From assembly GCA_019241085.1 (NCBI GenBank), contig JAFAXH010000124.1, positions 26,127-90,126 on the forward strand: a DNA stretch of 64,000 nucleotides, written 5' to 3'. Below are positions 1 to 8,695 of this stretch, piece by piece. The notes beneath the pieces were generated by a model. It ran no database searches. It saw nothing but the letters and a program-made list of their open reading frames with translations, and was not told the DNA's origin. A program made the translations under genes and the position numbers. Source of the DNA: Verrucomicrobiota bacterium (GTDB lineage Bacteria > Verrucomicrobiota > Verrucomicrobiia > Chthoniobacterales > SZAS-18). The number at the start of each line of letters is the position of its first letter. Positions within the stretch are counted from its first letter, which is position 1.

Positions 1-831
1 TTTTACGCGATGGCGGAAAACAAGATCGACCTGCGCGGCTACCGCTTCGACCACATTCTTCAGGATATCCAAACGCTCAACGAGCGCGCCACGCGCGGCG
101 AATTGCACATCTCGGCCGTTTCCATTCACGCGCTCGCTTACGTGCTCGACAAATACGCGCTCCTGCCCAGCGGTGCGAGCATGGGCGACGGCTACGGTCC
201 GCTCCTGGTGACTTTGCCAAAGGAATCCGGCGAAAACGCGCCTGCCGCTGCTGGCTCCGATCACGCCTCGATCCGACGCTGGCTGGCTGGCCGGACCATC
301 GCGGTGCCTGGCCGGATGACGAGCGCGTTTCTCGCGCTGCGCTTGTTTCTCGAAGATACCGAGTGCGATTTTCACGTCGTGCCGTTCGACCGGATTTTTG
401 ATGCCGTGCGCCACGGCAACGCTGACGCCGGGCTGCTCATCCACGAAGGGCAGCTCACCTACGCAGCGGAAGGATTCAGTGCTGTCGTCGATCTCGGCGT
501 CTGGTGGAAAGCAGCCACCGGCCTGCCGCTGCCGCTCGGCGGCAACGTCGTGCGCAAAGACATCGACCGGCCCGTGCGGCGGGAACTGGCGCAAATCCTC
601 GCCGACAGCATCGACTACGGCTTGCAACATCGCGCCGACGCCGTGGCTCATTCCATGCCGCTGGCGCGGGGACTCGACGTGCCGCTGGCAGACAAATTCA
701 TCGGCATGTATGTCAACGATTTCACGCGTGACTACGGCGCGACCGGACGGCGCGCGGTGCACACGTTTCTGAGCGCCGCGAGCGAGGCCGGCTTGATCCC
801 CGCGCCGGTCGATCTGGAATTTGTGGACTGA
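1..831 (+). CDS. mqnD: 1,4-dihydroxy-6-naphthoate synthase MqnD, 5' truncated by the window edge
   Basis: MqnD makes 1,4-dihydroxy-6-naphthoate from cyclic dehypoxanthine futalosine in the futalosine route to menaquinone. The reading frame is open from base 1 (FYAMAENKIDLRG) and the usual N-terminal substrate-binding start of the family is missing, so the gene begins outside the window. The visible part (about 275 residues) carries the family features: an ISAVSIHALAYV segment, the G-x-G-Y-GPLL loop, and the later ADAGLLIHEGQLTY stretch of this periplasmic-binding-protein-like fold. It overlaps the next gene by a few bases, suggesting co-transcription. The family call is firm; the 5' end cannot be seen. 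Confidence 0.9.
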   Translation, partial: FYAMAENKIDLRGYRFDHILQDIQTLNERATRGELHISAVSIHALAYVLDKYALLPSGASMGDGYGPLLVTLPKESGENAPAAAGSDHASIRRWLAGRTIAVPGRMTSAFLALRLFLEDTECDFHVVPFDRIFDAVRHGNADAGLLIHEGQLTYAAEGFSAVVDLGVWWKAATGLPLPLGGNVVRKDIDRPVRRELAQILADSIDYGLQHRADAVAHSMPLARGLDVPLADKFIGMYVNDFTRDYGATGRRAVHTFLSAASEAGLIPAPVDLEFVD

Positions 832-1261
832 CAAATTCCGTCCGGTGAATCTCCGTGCCGCCTTCGAGTTGCCGCTGGTCGTTGCCAGCGAAGACATCGA
901 CACCAACGGCCACGTCAACAACGTCGTCTATCTCGGCTGGGTGCAGGATGTGGCCATCGCGCACTGGCGGGCGGCCATCGCGCAAAAAGCCTGGCCGCGC
1001 GCGAAGGAGATCGCGTGGGTCGTGCGCAAACACGCCATCGAATACCTGCGTCCCGCCTTTGCCGGTGAAGCGTTGCTCGCGCGCACTTGGGCGGAGCCGG
1101 CGGGCGCGGCGACCTTCCATCGCCACACGGAAATCAGCCGCCCTGCCGACGACCAGTTGCTCGCGCGGGCAGAGAGCCTCTGGGTCGTGCTCGATGCCCG
1201 CTCGGGCCGCCCGCGCCGGCTCGACGCCGAGCTGCGCGCGTTGTTTGCCGCGCCGAAATAA
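821..1261 (+). CDS. acyl-CoA thioesterase, 4-hydroxybenzoyl-CoA thioesterase (hot-dog) family
   Basis: About 140 residues, the normal size for a single hot-dog domain. The motif EDIDTNGHVNNVVYLGW near residue 24 holds the Asp and the GHVNN turn typical of YbgC/4HBT-like thioesterases, which hydrolyse acyl-CoA thioesters in the cytoplasm. The start is uncertain: a TTG at 821 overlaps the end of mqnD, and an in-frame GTG at 845 would also keep the whole fold. The overlap with mqnD suggests one operon. Whether the substrate is linked to quinone synthesis cannot be read from the sequence. Confidence 0.8.
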   Translation: MWTDKFRPVNLRAAFELPLVVASEDIDTNGHVNNVVYLGWVQDVAIAHWRAAIAQKAWPRAKEIAWVVRKHAIEYLRPAFAGEALLARTWAEPAGAATFHRHTEISRPADDQLLARAESLWVVLDARSGRPRRLDAELRALFAAPK

Positions 1262-1267
1262 ATTCGC

Positions 1268-3334
1268 TCAAAACTGCGCCACCACGCCGCCAAAGTAGCC
1301 GCGGCCGAGTGCGGGGTAGCCATAGACCTCGGCGTAATGTTCGTCGGTCAGATTTTCAATCCGGCCGTAAATGCGGAAATGCTCGTTGAGGCGATAATCG
1401 GCGAGCAGGCGCAATGTCGTGTAACCTTCGAGGTCAAAATTCTGCGCCTGAAACGTCGGCGCGGGAAAGCGCACGTCTTCGCGGCCGTTGACGACTTTGG
1501 CTTCGAGCGTCGTCGTCAGCCGGTCGCGCAGCGCGCGATAAGCAATGGACACAAACGCCTCATTGCGCGGGCGGCGCGGCAGCCGCGCGCCGGGCGCCTG
1601 GTTGGTGAAATCGCCGGACGATGTGTTCACCGCATCGAGATACGTGTAGCTCGCGCGGAGCAGCAATCCGCGCAGCGGCTCGGCTTGCGCAAACGCCTCG
1701 AGGCCCTGCGTGCGACCGCTGCCGAGATTGAACGTGTTGCCGTTCAAATCGAAGCCGATGACGTTCGACAGGTCGTTGTGAAAATAGTTCGCGCCAACGC
1801 GAACTTTGCCCTGCCACCAGCTCTGCTCAAAGCCGGCGTCGTAGCCAAAATCGCGCTCGGGATTCAAGCCGAAGTTGTTGCCAAAAATCTTGTCCTGCGG
1901 CGACGGCGGGCTGAAGCCGGTGGCTACGCTGGAGCGAACGGTCGTGCCCGTTTTTTCCCACCGATAACTGCCGGCGACGCGATACGTCCACACGTCGCCG
2001 AACTGGTTGAAATGATCGAAGCGTCCGCCGGCGACGAGCAGCGCGTTTTTCACCGGCGTCAACGAAAGCTGCGCGAAGCCGGCGGCGTTTTCCGTGAAGT
2101 CTTTCAGGTAGCGCGGCTGCGGTCCGAAGGTCTGATCCACGAACGGCCGCAACTGGTAAACAAAGGTCTGCTCGTAGCGCGCGCCGGTGGTCAGCGTGAG
2201 CCAGCGGACGGGCGTGAGATCATTTTGGTAATCGAGTTGGTAGCGCTGGAATTGCGCGCGCGTCGGACCAACGAAACCGTCGTCGTTGGGATTGTTGACC
2301 TGGCGTTCCTTGTCAAAGCTGAGCACGAGCCGCTGGTGCCACCACGCGGTCGGCTGCCATTCTAAATTCGGCGCGTAGAGCTGCCGTTCAGTGAGCAGAT
2401 TATCCTTCGGGCGCGGCGCGAAAATGGTGTTCGGACTGCCGGCATCGGAGAGCGAGTAGGCGACGATGACGCCGAGACGAGGCGCGAGATTTTTCGCCGA
2501 CGGATCGTCCGAAAACCGCGGCGTGAAGCCAAGATTCGTGAGCAGCGCAGTGTTGCGATACTGATTGTTTGGCCGCGCGTTGTCGGTATCGAGTCGGCTG
2601 GCGGCAAATGAGTAATCGAAGACGCCGAAGCTTCGCGCATTATCCACTGGCGACTTGACGGAATCCTTGTCGGCGCCGCTGGGTCCGGTGGTTGTCACGG
2701 GCGAAGCGTTTTGCCCGAGCGCGCCGATGACAGACAGGCGTTCGCGAAAGGTGGAAAAACTCCCGGCCTCGGCGGACACATCGAGCGCGAACGCGCGCGC
2801 CGGATCGAGCTGGTCGCCGCGCTGGGTGAAAAGCTGGATCGCGCCGGCCAGTGCGCGCGGGCCATAGAGCGTGCTCTGCGGACCGCGCTCGACTTCGATG
2901 CGGGCGATGTTGTCGGCGGTGAGATCGGCGAAGTCGAACGCGCCGGCGAGACCTTGATTGATCGGCACGCCGTCGAGCAAGACCTGCGTGTGCTCGCTCT
3001 TCAGGCCGCGGGTGAACACGCTCGTGAGCTGACCCGGTGCGCCGGATTGCACGACGGCGAGTCCGGGCACGCTGCGCAAGGCGTCGGCGACGCGGTCGGT
3101 CTGGCGTTGCGACAATTCGTCAGCTTTGATCACCGTCACCGCGGCGGGCGATTGGTCGAGCGGCACGGGCAGGCGGGTGCCGGTGACAACCACCGGCTCG
3201 GCGGTGGTCTCGGTCTGCGCGCTCGCCGAAGCGGCGTAGAAACCGAGGCTGAGAGAAATGCAAACGAATTGCGTCAAGCGCGCACGCGGCGACTTGCGAA
3301 ACGCATCGGGAACGACGGCGGATAATAGTTTCAT
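1268..3334 (-). CDS. btuB: TonB-dependent outer-membrane receptor, BtuB-like (cobalamin uptake)
   Basis: An outer-membrane beta-barrel receptor of about 688 residues. The chosen ATG (3334) gives a basic start followed by a hydrophobic signal peptide ending near ASASAQ. A TonB-box-like EPVVVTGTR follows, then a plug domain (RVADALRSVPGLAVVQ, TQVLLDGVPIN, IARIEVERGPQSTLYGPRALAGAIQL) and a long barrel ending in Phe (VVAQF), the usual outer-membrane assembly signal. The substrate is inferred from the cobalamin riboswitch in its leader and from BtuB-like plug motifs. A longer open frame begins at 3355. The 3' end converges with the thioesterase gene with only 6 bp between them. Confidence 0.85.
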   Translation of the reverse strand: MKLLSAVVPDAFRKSPRARLTQFVCISLSLGFYAASASAQTETTAEPVVVTGTRLPVPLDQSPAAVTVIKADELSQRQTDRVADALRSVPGLAVVQSGAPGQLTSVFTRGLKSEHTQVLLDGVPINQGLAGAFDFADLTADNIARIEVERGPQSTLYGPRALAGAIQLFTQRGDQLDPARAFALDVSAEAGSFSTFRERLSVIGALGQNASPVTTTGPSGADKDSVKSPVDNARSFGVFDYSFAASRLDTDNARPNNQYRNTALLTNLGFTPRFSDDPSAKNLAPRLGVIVAYSLSDAGSPNTIFAPRPKDNLLTERQLYAPNLEWQPTAWWHQRLVLSFDKERQVNNPNDDGFVGPTRAQFQRYQLDYQNDLTPVRWLTLTTGARYEQTFVYQLRPFVDQTFGPQPRYLKDFTENAAGFAQLSLTPVKNALLVAGGRFDHFNQFGDVWTYRVAGSYRWEKTGTTVRSSVATGFSPPSPQDKIFGNNFGLNPERDFGYDAGFEQSWWQGKVRVGANYFHNDLSNVIGFDLNGNTFNLGSGRTQGLEAFAQAEPLRGLLLRASYTYLDAVNTSSGDFTNQAPGARLPRRPRNEAFVSIAYRALRDRLTTTLEAKVVNGREDVRFPAPTFQAQNFDLEGYTTLRLLADYRLNEHFRIYGRIENLTDEHYAEVYGYPALGRGYFGGVVAQF

Positions 3335-3609
3335 GGCACGGATTTCTCGAATCAAAACGACTGCAAACGAGAGAACCCGTCGCCAGATGCCCGGCGGCGA
3401 AAATCCGAAACCGGACGCGGCGTTCAGTTGACCGAAATCCGAGGAATCGGAGATTGGTCAGCCGAAAACGCGCGGCCCAGGCGGAGGAGATTTGCTGGAA
3501 CTCTCATCTTCTTTTTTTGCGAAAAGAAACCACTCCCTCGCTGGCACACCCGCGGCCGGCCGCGCACACGCGCGAGGTCGCTGGTGGCTCTGTGGGAGCA
3601 CGGAAATGA

Positions 3610-3835
3610 GAACGCGAGCCGGGCAAGTGTTCTGACTCCTGGTTTCCGGCGACAGGAGCATCACCCTGGTTGGGAGAAGCTCCGGCCGCGCACCTTTCTC
3701 CCGCCTTCACCGTCCACAGCAGCCGGATGGCCGTCGTAAACGATTGGCAAATCGGGAAATCGTCACCAGTAACAGCAGCGCAACTGTTGCCGATTTTCAC
3801 GGCATTCCATGCGTCGGCTCACGAATAAAGAACTG
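3610..3835 (-). promoter_or_regulatory. cobalamin riboswitch upstream of the btuB-like gene
   Basis: Read on the minus strand, the element has the expected order. Near 3810-3770 there is a P4-like hairpin TGCCGTGAAAATCGGCA followed by ACAGTTGCGCTGCTGTTACT. About 130 nt further on, at 3645-3620, lies a B12-box-like GGAGTCAGAACACTTGCC. Conserved GGAA and GTGAAAAT blocks are present. The element sits about 280 nt upstream of the receptor start, with a long GC-rich leader between them that could hold the expression platform. Outer limits are approximate. Cobalamin binding would be expected to lower receptor expression. The rest of the 3335-4022 gap shows no gene. Confidence 0.8.
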
Positions 3836-4022
3836 TCGGGATGAAACCGGGGCCAAGCGCGGCTGACAAGCAGAATTTCGCGGTTTTCCCTGCCCGCGTC
3901 GGTTGTCGCGTTAACGAGGCGGACGCCCGCCATTTTGGAAGACCCGATGCAGATGGTTTTTGGCCGGGTGACGGCCAGGGCTTGCGCTGTTAAAATGCGA
4001 GCACTGCACGCACTTCCGGGGA

Positions 4023-6392
4023 ATGGCATTTGCTCTAAAGTTACCTCCCCGTTTTTCTGCACCGCACTTTCTGATGGGCCAGCCGCTTCGCGTTTTAATC
4101 ATCGAGAATGGCGCTGATGACATCGCTCTGCTCGTGCGGGTGCTGCGTCGTGGAGGTTACGAGCCTCACTGGAAGCAGGTCGAGAGCGCGCCGGCGCTGA
4201 AAGAGGCGTTGAGTCGGGGCGCCTGGGACATCGTGCTGGCGGAATACACGCTGCCGGAATTCGGCGCGCTGGAGGCGTTGAAAATCCTGCGCGAGCACTC
4301 GGTGAACCTGCCGTGCATCGTCGTCTCGGGCAGCAGCGGCGAGGACGCGGCGGTGGAGACGATGCGCGCCGGGGCAAATGATTACCTCGTCAAATCCAAC
4401 CTCGCGCGGCTGTTGCCGGCGGTCGAACGCGAGCTGCGCGAGGCCGCGGCGCGGCGGGAACGCATTGGCACGAAGCGCGCCTTGCTGGAGTTGCAGGAAC
4501 GGTTCGAGACCATCTTCCGCGAACTCACCGACGTGATGCTGATCCTCGACGCCCGCGACGGCGAGGTGTTGCACGCCAATCCGGCGCTGGAACGCGTCTT
4601 TGGTTACAACGAACGCCGGATGATCGGCGCCGACTTTGCCGTGCTCTGGCCGGAGGCGCGCCACAACGCACCGGCGCGATTGCTGAAGCGGCTGAAGCGC
4701 GAAGGCTCGGTGGCCATGGCGGACGAACTGCGCCGGGTGGACGGGACGCCGTGCCAGGTCGATGTCTCGGGCAACCTGGTGCCTTGGGGCGCCGGCCAGG
4801 CCGCCGTGCTCACCATCCGCGACGCCACCGATCGACATCGCGCGGAGCAACGTCTGGCCAACGAAAAGGAACAGCTCGCCGTGACCTTGCGCTCCCTCGG
4901 CGAGGGCGTTATCACGACGGACACCGCCGGACGCGTGCTGCTCATCAACCGCACCGCCGAGCGCCTGACGGGCTGGACGCAGCGCGAAGCCGAGGGCAAA
5001 GCCTTGGAAGAAGTGCTCCAACTCGTCCAGTGCAGTTGTGACGAATTGCTCGCGCACGCGCTCGAACGTCTGCCGTTGTCCGGGGAATCCGGCGTCGAGC
5101 CGCAGCACAACACGCTCTTGCGTGCGCGCGATGGCAAGGAGCGCACGGTGGGCGTGACGGCGGCGCCGATCCATCGCGGCAGCCAGACCACCGGTGTCGT
5201 GCTCGTATTCCGCGACACGACGGACGAATTGCGCCTGGAGGAAGAAAGGTTAAAGGCCAGCAAGCTGGAAAGCGTGGGTCTGCTCGCGGGCGGCATCGCG
5301 CACGACTTCAACAACGTGCTCATGTCCATCCTCGGCAACATCTCGCTGGCCAAGGCGCGGATGGAAAAAGCGCCGGCTACTCAGCCAGACTTGACAGGTA
5401 TCTTGGAAAAAGCAGAAAATGCCTGCCTTTACGCCACCGATTTGACACGCCAACTGCTGACTTTTGCCAAAGGCGGATCGCCGATCAAACAAACGGCATC
5501 GCTCGCCGAGATCGTGCAGGAAGCCGTGCAGTTCGCGCTGCACGGCAGCCATCTCCGCGCGAGCTTCGCGTTGCCGGAGGATTTGCACCCGGTCGATGTG
5601 GATCGCAACCAGTTCCGCCAGGTGCTCGACAACCTGGTCATCAACGCCATCCAGGCCACGGTGGAACGTGGACAAACGCTCGACATTTCGGCGGCGAATG
5701 TGCGGGTGCGCGAGGACGAACCCGTCGTCGGACTGAAGCCGGGCGAATACGTGCGCGTCTCGATCAAGGATACGGGCGTGGGCATTCCGCCGGAGGCGTT
5801 GTCAAAAATCTTCGACCCCTATTTCACCACGAAGGAGCAGGGCACCGGGCTGGGGCTGGCGACGGCGTATTCCATCATCAAAAAGCACGACGGCCTCCTG
5901 CTGGCGGAGAGCGAATTGGGGAAAGGGTCCACGTTTCACGTCTATCTGCCGGCGAGCGTCGAGACCGTGCCAACGCCGGAGCCGGAGCCTGGAACTACGC
6001 CGCTGGGCGAGGGCCGCGTGTTGCTCATGGACGACGAGCCGTTGCTGCTGGAGCTGGTCGCCGAGATGCTCGAATACCTGGGTTATCAGGTGACCAAGGC
6101 GCACGAGGGCAGCGCGGCGCTGGAACAATTCATCGCCGCCCGCAAGGAAGGCCGGCCCTTTGCGGCGGTCATCGTCGATCTCACGGTGCCGGGCGGCATG
6201 GGCGGCTACGAGACGGTGCAACTGATGCATGAAATCGACCCCCACGTGCGCGCCATCGTTTCCAGCGGATACTCCAGCGATCCGATCATGGCCAACTACC
6301 GCATGCACGGTTTCCGCGGCTTCATCGCCAAGCCTTACCAGACCGACGAACTGGCCCGCGTCCTGCACAAAGTTTTGAGCGAGGAGCAGTAG
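4023..6392 (+). CDS. hybrid sensor histidine kinase (receiver-PAS-PAS-HisKA-HATPase-receiver)
   Basis: A 789-residue cytoplasmic protein with no transmembrane segment. Order: an N-terminal receiver-like domain (about 20-145), a PAS domain (about 160-275), a second PAS (about 285-405), HisKA with the H-box GGIAHDFNN (about 425), HATPase_c with N-box LVINAIQAT and G-boxes DTGVGIPP and GTGLGLATAYS, then a C-terminal receiver with MDDEP, VDLTVPGG and the conserved Lys in AKPY. In the first receiver the phospho-acceptor position reads VLAEYTLP where other members read VLSDY-LP, so Asp is replaced by Glu, and the acidic pair is IEN rather than VED. ATG 4074 is an alternative start. The stimulus is unknown. 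Confidence 0.88.
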   Translation: MAFALKLPPRFSAPHFLMGQPLRVLIIENGADDIALLVRVLRRGGYEPHWKQVESAPALKEALSRGAWDIVLAEYTLPEFGALEALKILREHSVNLPCIVVSGSSGEDAAVETMRAGANDYLVKSNLARLLPAVERELREAAARRERIGTKRALLELQERFETIFRELTDVMLILDARDGEVLHANPALERVFGYNERRMIGADFAVLWPEARHNAPARLLKRLKREGSVAMADELRRVDGTPCQVDVSGNLVPWGAGQAAVLTIRDATDRHRAEQRLANEKEQLAVTLRSLGEGVITTDTAGRVLLINRTAERLTGWTQREAEGKALEEVLQLVQCSCDELLAHALERLPLSGESGVEPQHNTLLRARDGKERTVGVTAAPIHRGSQTTGVVLVFRDTTDELRLEEERLKASKLESVGLLAGGIAHDFNNVLMSILGNISLAKARMEKAPATQPDLTGILEKAENACLYATDLTRQLLTFAKGGSPIKQTASLAEIVQEAVQFALHGSHLRASFALPEDLHPVDVDRNQFRQVLDNLVINAIQATVERGQTLDISAANVRVREDEPVVGLKPGEYVRVSIKDTGVGIPPEALSKIFDPYFTTKEQGTGLGLATAYSIIKKHDGLLLAESELGKGSTFHVYLPASVETVPTPEPEPGTTPLGEGRVLLMDDEPLLLELVAEMLEYLGYQVTKAHEGSAALEQFIAARKEGRPFAAVIVDLTVPGGMGGYETVQLMHEIDPHVRAIVSSGYSSDPIMANYRMHGFRGFIAKPYQTDELARVLHKVLSEEQ

Positions 6393-6429
6393 CCGCCGGC
6401 GCCGCCGCCGCGCCGCACAACTGCCTCAC

Positions 6430-8097
6430 TCACTCCGCGGTGATCTCGCGCACCCAGACGTTGAGCAGGCCGTCCGCGCCGCGGCGCACGTCGGTGATTT
6501 GATACGGCCGCTGTTCGTCGCGGTCGATCTGCGCGCCCTCGGCGGGCAGCGTGCGGCCCGGCGGATATTTGGCGATGATGCGCACGGAACGGTCGCCGCT
6601 CGGATACAGGACCGCACCGCCTTCGCCAGTCTCCGGGTTGTTCATGATCACACTTACGGAGAAACGCCCGCTGAGATAGAGCGGCTGGCCGCTGGCCGTC
6701 TGGGTCGTGTTGTCGCCAAGGCCGGCGATTTCGTTAATTTTCACCTGCCTGCCAGCGGGCGCCCGGCCGGGTGGATACACCGTCCAACTGCCACGCCCGC
6801 CGCTCGTGCTGCCAGCGGGGCGCGGGCTAGGGCTGGCGCTGGCGGCGACCGCGGCGGTGGGGCGCGGCGATGATGCTGGCGCAGGGGACGGCGTCTGCCG
6901 CGGACTGGGCGAGGCGGCCAAGCCACCGGGGGAATTGACGGGCAAGGCGCGCGCGACGCGTTGCTGCGATGGCGACGGTTCTGCGGACGGCGTGGGCGCA
7001 GGCGCAGGCGTGGTCGAGGGGCGGCTGCCGCGGTTATTATTGCCGGCGCGGCCAGCCGGCGTCGGCGTGGCGGAGGCGACGGTGTCGGTCGGCGGCGTGC
7101 GCTCGATGGCGCTTTCGTTGTCCGGTGGCGGCGGCGGTTTATCGGTGCCGGTGAGCGGCGCGGAAGACGAGGTATTCTCCGAACCAGCCGGGCGCTGGCG
7201 ACGGCTGCCAAACAGCGGGTTGAGCCCGTTTTTCTGGCGATACGCCAGATACGCGCGCATCGCTTCCTCGCGTTGCGGTTCCTTGATGATCGGCAGACCG
7301 CCGCTGAGATCGAGCGAATTGGGCGGTTCAAGGCTGAACGCGCTCGGGCTGCCTTTGATGCCATAGGAGCCGTAGTTCAGCGGCACGACGGTGAGCAGCA
7401 TCCGGCCGTCGGGCAGCTTTTCGGCGTGGATCACCGCGGTCAGATAATACGTGCGCGGCAACTCCAGGTCTTTGCCCATCGGCAGATTGCGCTTGATGAG
7501 CGGCACCAAGTTCACCGGCGCCGTGAACAAGTGCTCGATCAAGACCTTCGGTGAATCCTCCGACGCCGCGAGCGCGACAACGCCGCTGGTCGCGAGATCG
7601 GTCGGCCCGAGCGTGTAGGATTCGATGACGTTGAATCGCCCGGTGAGATACGGAACGGTGACGCGGCCGGGCGGGTAGTTGCGCAGGTAGGCGCGGAACA
7701 AATCGTTGTTGTTATCACGAAACTCCGGTGGCGTCATGGCCACGAGTTTGGCGTGCAATTTATCCGCCGTGATGAACTCGCCGGTCGGCGCGGCGTTAAT
7801 GCTGAAGCGCTGCGGCGGGAGCAGTTTTTTCAGCTTGGTCAGGATGCGGTAATTGCGCGGTTTTTCCGGGTGAACATAGACGTAATAGCTGCCGACCCAG
7901 CAGGCCATCACCAAGCCGGTCAGCAGGAGAATGAACACCGTCCACAGGAACAGATTATCCTTGCGCTTGACCGCGTAGCCGCCACCGCCGCCAAGGGGAG
8001 AAAAATCTGCGCCGCCACTGCCCGCGCCGCCCTTGCCCAGGCGTGCGCCGGAGCTGCTCCGCGGATCACCGCGACTGGGAAGCTGGAGCGGCGGCAT
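6430..8097 (-). CDS. proline/serine-rich single-pass membrane protein, unknown function
   Basis: I do not recognise a characterised family. The 555-residue product begins with a glycine-rich cytoplasmic tail and has one transmembrane segment near residues 48-72 (LFLWTVFILLLTGLVMACWV). A soluble domain to about residue 290 has recurring YPPGR and LTGRF motifs, followed by a long low-complexity Pro/Ser/Ala/Thr region (about 300-450) and a C-terminal domain in which YPPGR and LSGRFSV reappear. The repetition suggests two copies of one small domain joined by a flexible linker, displayed outside the inner membrane. It starts 22 bp after the IscA/ErpA-type gene and is probably co-transcribed with it. 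Confidence 0.7.
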   Translation of the reverse strand: MPPLQLPSRGDPRSSSGARLGKGGAGSGGADFSPLGGGGGYAVKRKDNLFLWTVFILLLTGLVMACWVGSYYVYVHPEKPRNYRILTKLKKLLPPQRFSINAAPTGEFITADKLHAKLVAMTPPEFRDNNNDLFRAYLRNYPPGRVTVPYLTGRFNVIESYTLGPTDLATSGVVALAASEDSPKVLIEHLFTAPVNLVPLIKRNLPMGKDLELPRTYYLTAVIHAEKLPDGRMLLTVVPLNYGSYGIKGSPSAFSLEPPNSLDLSGGLPIIKEPQREEAMRAYLAYRQKNGLNPLFGSRRQRPAGSENTSSSAPLTGTDKPPPPPDNESAIERTPPTDTVASATPTPAGRAGNNNRGSRPSTTPAPAPTPSAEPSPSQQRVARALPVNSPGGLAASPSPRQTPSPAPASSPRPTAAVAASASPSPRPAGSTSGGRGSWTVYPPGRAPAGRQVKINEIAGLGDNTTQTASGQPLYLSGRFSVSVIMNNPETGEGGAVLYPSGDRSVRIIAKYPPGRTLPAEGAQIDRDEQRPYQITDVRRGADGLLNVWVREITAE

Positions 8098-8119
8098 GGC
8101 AGGACGGACGGCGGCTCAG

Positions 8120-8479
8120 TCAGTGCGCCTCGGTCGCGGCGGCATTGACGGGAGCCGGTTCAAAAGAAGACCCGCAACCGCAGGTGCGCACGGCGTTGGG
8201 ATTGTGGATGCGAAAACCGGCGCCGGTCAGGCCATCGTGAAAATCAATCGTGCAGCCGCGCAGGTAATCGGCGCTCGCGGCGTCGATGAAAACCCGCGCG
8301 CCATCGCGCTCGATTGTCGCATCGCCCGGTTCCGGCGGCGCAAATTTCATCCCGTATTCCAGACCGGAACAACCGCCTTTTTCGACAAAAATCCGCAGCC
8401 CGCAACCCTCCTCCGCGTCGCCGCGTTCTGCGAGCAATGTTTTCAGTTCAGCTACCGCCGGATCGGTAAGGATAATCAT
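8120..8479 (-). CDS. A-type iron-sulfur carrier (HesB/IscA/ErpA family)
   Basis: A 119-residue protein of the family that receives Fe-S clusters from the assembly machinery and passes them to target enzymes in the cytoplasm. All three cluster-ligand cysteines are visible: one in EKGGCSGLEYGM and two in VRTCGCGSSF, preceded by the family-typical NPNA. Length is normal. I cannot say from sequence alone whether it is IscA, SufA or ErpA. No isc/suf genes adjoin it. The gene downstream is the proline-rich membrane protein. Confidence 0.92.
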   Translation of the reverse strand: MIILTDPAVAELKTLLAERGDAEEGCGLRIFVEKGGCSGLEYGMKFAPPEPGDATIERDGARVFIDAASADYLRGCTIDFHDGLTGAGFRIHNPNAVRTCGCGSSFEPAPVNAAATEAH

Positions 8480-8543
8480 GGAAAAATCGCTCCATCACCC
8501 TAGCGGGCAGGGGACGCAAAGTCAACGCCGCCGGCCTACTGGC

Positions 8544-8568
8544 AGGGACGTTTCGCCGAAACGTCCCT
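8544..8568. repeat. REP-like palindrome, type A
   Basis: A perfect inverted repeat, AGGGACGTTTCG, one central base, then its reverse complement. The same element occurs at 39580-39604, and CCTCG variants occur at 16904-16925 and 16994-17014. It lies between genes and is probably a dispersed extragenic palindrome. Confidence 0.85.
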
Positions 8569-8695
8569 AAATTCAGACGACTCGGCGAGCCGCCCCTGCC
8601 TGCGTGCCGCGCACGCTTCACTCGACGCGGAAAGTCCTCGCCAAAACGAACGCGCTGCCGCCAAAATACGCCACCGGTTCGCCCGTGTTTTTTCG

